Assembly: GCF_019703515.2 (NCBI RefSeq)
Contig: NC_059388.1
Coordinates: 1,129,501-1,193,500 of the forward strand
From: Myxocyprinus asiaticus
Taxonomy: Eukaryota > Chordata > Actinopteri > Cypriniformes > Catostomidae
Reading direction: 5' to 3'
DNA: 64,000 bases
Shown: in pieces, positions 59,695 through 64,000 of the stretch
How positions within the stretch are numbered: position 1 is the stretch's first letter
Layout: each line of letters begins with the position of its first letter
Position numbers and translations under genes: made by a program
Notes under the pieces: model-generated
The model's input: only the letters and a program-made list of their open reading frames with translations
Told to the model about the DNA's origin: nothing
Databases searched by the model: none

Positions 59695-60920
59695 ATTCAT
59701 TGAATCCTTTTACCTGGGACTGATAACGCCCCCTCTCGCTCCGTTCTGTGTATAAACTGCCACTTGCCACAGCTACACACATACGCTACAGCTCTGTCAT
59801 TTAACGGTTTGTTCCTTTATGAAACAGTTGATTAAAAACTTTGACTTTGGGGCTATAAAAATGTCAGATTGACCCACACTGATGGTATTCACTTTGGCAA
59901 ATTAATACAAATAGCTACCAAATGGCCGGTCTTATAAAACAACCATGCACTGATGTATTTTCCTAACTATCATTTGATGCATTTGCCCTTTTTCTTTTGC
60001 CAAGGTGTTGTGCATGTAGAATCTGTAAAATCCTCGTTTTATTTTACATCATAGGAAAAAAAAATCTTTATTATTTAATAACTTATTTACAAGTTATATC
60101 AAACATCAACATGTCTAAAGACCTGTGTACTTGTAGTAATCAATGGGGTTTTGCCATTCTTATACAGTCTAATTCTGTCTTTCAAATCTTCTGTATCTTT
60201 CTTAAAAATAAGAAATTAAAAACCATCTAGAACAATTAAACTCCTTGTAGATTTTATTTTCTCTCTCTCAACGATTTACCACTATAATTTAAGGTGGGGG
60301 TGGGGGGGGGAGTTTGCTTGCTAAATTCCAATAGGGGAAATATTCAATATTGTGTACTTTTTTCAAGTTATCAAAAACAACACAGTGACTCAGTGTTCAG
60401 TGTTCATATTGTATGAATGTACATTGAATTATACAGCTGTGGTAAACACTTATTTTGGAATTGTGGTTTTAACTTCTACTTTTACAATGATTGTTCAATA
60501 TTTTTGTTTTTCAAGCCCTGAACATTTGGACCATTTTTTGAAGTACTAATAGTTTCAAATCATCACCTGAGGTGCAGCTTCTACAGCCTACTGTGCCTTT
60601 AAATAAAACTGTCTAGACTGACCAATTCTATCTGCCTACTATCATATCTCATTAGTAAGTATTTATTAATTGAATGGTCGTTTGGAAATTATTTATAGGC
60701 TTTTCTTGCACTAATGGACTTACAGAAAATAAACTCTTGAAACACTTTTCACACTTACTAGTTTATTTAAATAATCTGCTAATAATATATGCTAAGGTAA
60801 ATTTCATAGCTAGCATTTTATTTAACCTAAATACAAATATTTTCACACTGTTTGCTTAATTTGACAAAATTACAGTTTGATTGAAAATTATGCCTAATAA
60901 AAGTATTCTGTTCACAAATG
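59695..60920 (+). terminator. rab21: rab21 3' UTR with candidate poly(A) signals
   Basis: AATAAA hexamers lie at 60,602-60,607 and 60,896-60,901. No coding signal on either strand. The true cleavage site is undetermined. Confidence 0.45.
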
Positions 60921-61189
60921 ATATTTACCTTGATTTATTTCTTTTTTTTGTTTTCACACATCAAATCTTGTTTTATTACAAAAATGCTCTTCGTGACACT
61001 ATTGTTGTTTGGTAATTTAATTAACTTTTGATCTTTAAAAATACACCACAACTGAGGGATGTGTAATTTGTGTAAAGATTGATATAATTTGTTTTTAACA
61101 ATAAATATGACATTTTTAAACATGTCAAAAAAGTGTCTATTGAAGAAATACAAAATATATAGCTAGACACTTGCACGAAAACAAATTAC

Positions 61190-63735
61190 ATATATGACAA
61201 AAGATTGGTTGGATGATTAACTGGATGTCTTCACAAACAACCTTCAGTTGTGTTGTACTCTGCTGGATGTCATTGCGGGCATATAAGCTGGAGCACTGCG
61301 TCACACCATCAGAATTTGCCTCTTTCAGGGTCACACAGACATCTTTCATGCTCTGGAACCCTAAACTAATGCTCTGCTGTTCTATTTTGCATCTGGTCAG
61401 AGAGTGGAACTACTCCCTGTGTGCTCCAGGAAGAACAAACTAAAAGAGCAGCATTTGCTGAAACACGTCTTTTAAAAGATGATAATATTTCGCAAGTGTT
61501 TTCCCCCTTATGACCAATGTAGTACTCTGTTCAACGGGCACATGTGCTGTCTTTATGTTTGAGCCGAGCTCACGCTGAAGTAGCTATCGTGGGGTCAGAT
61601 TGTGTTCACTGAGAACACATGAAGCTTAGGATGCTGCGGTCACAGCTCACTTTCTTTGAAAAAGTTGATGAAGGTCCCCCTTCCTCCCTCATTCACATAG
61701 AGGTTTCAGTCGCTAAGAAGTAATCGCTGGCCTACAGACACATACTGTCTGTAGCCCAGCTGGTTCGCTCACGATCTTCCTTGGGGCAGCACCCAGCCAA
61801 ACAATGCTACCAGCACTAATCCTGTTCTGTCTCATAGAGGGGTGTCAGAGCCACCGTTGAAGTAACCCTAGCTGCCTGGACCCAAGCGGAAGGTGGCGCT
61901 TCCTGGACCTTGTGCCAGCAATAAAGTACCAGGAAGCCCGAGCATTTCAGATAGTTTGGCACCTACAAAGTGGGGTCGTATGCACATAGACCAGTCCACT
62001 CCAGCTTCTCCATGTCCCCGCAATGATTCTCTCTCTCTCCCCGTGATTCGCTGCTGGGATCGAGATAAAAAGTTACGAGCTAATAAAGCTTTAAAACCTT
62101 GTTGCAGCTGCTCGAGGCTCAAACATTCCCACAAAAATGGGAAAATTCCCAACTTTAGCCAACTCGTTTATGCTGAGTGACCCAACTGTGTCCTCTGACC
62201 CACTTCATCTGGGTGCTGATCACAGTCCAGAGAGGATATATGCTTCAGTTTGCAAGGTGATCACCTCGCTTCTGTGGCGTCCTTTCCTACACTCTACCGG
62301 TGCGGGATGCGCCAATTCTATGCTCAGAGATACAGAATCTCCTCACCAATGATGCAATAGAGTGTGTACCGGCATGCGAAGAACAGTAAGGATTTTATTG
62401 CCATTATTTTCTGATAGTCAAAAAGAGTGGGGGGTTGTGGCCAATACTGGATTTGAGACAATTGAATCAGACACTCAGGAAGTCTCTGTTCAAAATGGTG
62501 ACTCAGAGACAGATCCTGTCTCATGTCATTCAAGTTTAAGGTCCTACCCTTCGAGTTGTCCCTGTCTCCTCACACATTCACAAATGTGTCGATACAATGC
62601 TCGCTCCACGGAAACTGAGCGGCAACAATATATTGGATTGGCCACTGCTTGCACAATCTGAGGCACAGGCTTGCAAGCACAAGGATCTGTTGCTCACACA
62701 TTTGTACTAGTTGGACGTCAGGGTCAATAGGACAAAGAGTGTGTTAGGGCACATTTAACAAGTTTCCTTCCTAAGGGTGAAACTCGACTCTGTAGCCATG
62801 TAGGTGCATCTGACCGACAAATACGCTCAGTCCATCATCTTACACTTGACAAAGTTCAAGTTGGGGAGAATCCTGCCATTGCGTCAGTTCCAGCGGGCAC
62901 TGGGTTTGGTGGCTGCTGCAACCATTATCACCCCACCAGGCTTGCTACAGATGAGACATCTCAAATTCTGGCTCAGCCCGAGGGTCCCTAATCACACTTG
63001 GCAACATGGTCACCATTGCCTCCTAGAGACATGTCGCTGTTTAGCAATGCTAGCAATTTGGAGGAGAACTGATTTTTTATCAGAAAGGTGTGACACTCGC
63101 CAAGATGGGTAGACCTAAAGTTGTCACCACGAACGCGTCCAGCACAGCCTGGGAAGCACTGTGCGATGGACATCTGGTGTTTGACACCTGGACAAGTGCG
63201 CAAACTGTGTGGCACATAAATCGCCTGGTACTTGAAGCAATCCTCTTGGCTCTGAAAGCCTTTTGATCAGATGTGCATGAGTCTCACGTTCTGATACCGT
63301 TCGGACAGCACAGCAGTTGTGGCATATATTAATCCCCAAGGAGGAGTGAGGCCACACCTAATTCTGAACCTGGTAAGCTGAATTCTCCTCTGGAGCAAGT
63401 TATGTCTCCTATCTGTAAGTGTGACGCATGCCACCTGAACAGCGGAGCACATTTACTCTCGCATCAGAGTGTCAGGATGAGGCAATGGAGACCCCACCCT
63501 CAGTCAGTTCAGAGGATTTGGGAGGTATTCGGGGGAGCCCAGGTGGACTTGTTTGCCTCCCTTGAGACTATGCATTGTCACCTGTGGCACTTCATGACAC
63601 AAGCTCCACTAGTCTTGGATACCTTAGCTCATAGATGGCCAGCGAAATGTAAAAATATGTGTATCCCCCCATCCACTTGCTACACAGGGAAACAGTAATA
63701 CTAGTTGTGCCCAGACTTTGTTGATCTCATCAACC
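61190..63735 (+). mobile_element. DIRS-type retrotransposon, family C, decayed and truncated
   Basis: In order on +: an upstream region with a TATA-like CATATAAGC (61,281), a Gag-like remnant near 61,500-61,700 (GTGTTCACTGAGAACACATGA aligns with the SCSHCENM box), RT remnants (62,350-62,700), and the RT-RNase H link and RNase H (62,804-63,735). The recombinase and 3' end are missing before the SINE at 63,783. More diverged than copies 1 and 2. Confidence 0.7.
61500..63735 (+). pseudogene. DIRS family C Gag/RT/RNase H remnants
   Basis: Segment 62,804-63,112 (LPLRQFQRALGLVAAATIIT, LLQMRHLKFWLSPRVPNHTW) matches the region after the RT in copies 1 and 2 (FQRL.GH.ASSAVVTPLGL). Segment 63,466-63,698 (RPHPQSVQRIWEVFGGAQVD, LFASLETMHCHLW, APLVLDTLAHRW) matches the post-RNase H block. 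No long open frame. Confidence 0.7.
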
Positions 63736-63782
63736 AAATTACTGACGATATTTTAATTTAATCAAAAATAACAAAGACGAGG

Positions 63783-64000
63783 GGGGCCTGGGTAGCTCAG
63801 TGGTAAAAGACACTGGCTACCACCCCTGGAGTTCGCTAGTTCGAATCCCAGGGCGTGCTGAGTAACTCCAGCCAGGTCTCCTAAGCAACCAAATTGGCCC
63901 GGTTGTTAGGGAGGGTAGAGTCACATGGGGTAACCTCCTCGTGGTCGCTATAATGTGGTTCGTTCTCGGTGGGGCACGTGGTGAGTTGAGCGTGGATGCC
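63783..64000 (+). mobile_element. tRNA-derived SINE, second copy, cut by the window end
   Basis: Same family as 16,867-17,301: GGCCTGGGTAGCTCAGTGG A-box, AGTTCGAATCCCAGGGC B-box and the same body to the window edge. The B-box is intact here. Confidence 0.9.

Overview
The window is vertebrate, AT-rich and intron-rich, and it comes from a ray-finned fish, most likely a cyprinid (carp/barbel/labeonine type). The evidence is a seven-exon rab21 gene with fish-like coding sequence, dense cut-and-paste transposons (Tc1, hAT, piggyBac, Harbinger), DIRS tyrosine-recombinase retrotransposons, a tRNA-derived SINE and L1/L2-type LINE remnants. The species cannot be fixed from the sequence alone.

Layout. 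(1) 1-12,071: the 5' part of a minus-strand gene for a probable secreted or membrane protein that I do not recognise. Exon 1 carries a signal peptide, exon 2 is at 11,184-10,907 and a further exon at 221-78. The large intron holds a hAT-type repeat (about 1,861-4,947) with a piggyBac element inserted at TTAA, which itself contains a fold-back repeat, plus an L2-like LINE tail and a transposase remnant. (2) 12,072-13,330: intergenic with simple repeats. (3) 13,331-25,000: MITEs, then a probable Harbinger element (14,537-24,974). It has been split by a SINE, which lies inside its transposase, and by a 6-kb DIRS element (18,801-24,807) with textbook inverted terminal repeats and an internal complementary region. 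(4) 25,000-27,690: no gene seen. (5) 27,690-34,530: an old L1-type LINE, interrupted by a non-autonomous LTR retrotransposon (29,582-31,522, 5-bp target duplication). (6) 34,900-61,000: rab21 on the + strand with its promoter. Its introns carry a second DIRS family with a Tc1 inserted in the recombinase gene (intron 1), a hAT element with an internally expanded 31-bp minisatellite and half a Tc1 (intron 2), two more Tc1-like elements on opposite strands (intron 3) and a 6-kb DIRS element (intron 6). (7) 61,190-64,000: a decayed third DIRS copy and a second SINE cut off by the window edge.

How it fits together. Only two host genes are supported: rab21, an endosomal small GTPase with a complete open reading frame over seven exons, and the unrecognised minus-strand gene. 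Almost all other coding potential is transposon-derived and broken. The most informative content is the nesting order and the separate inactivating lesions in the DIRS copies (RT motif A deletion and recombinase Tyr-to-stop in one; RNase H Asp-to-Gly, start loss, promoter loss and terminal-repeat loss in the other). The next most informative are the minisatellite that grew from a single monomer still visible in a related element and the small LTR element that encodes only a Gag-like fragment plus a proline-rich tail. I did not find a convincing new host system. The strongest candidate for something undescribed is the LTR element at 29,582-31,522.
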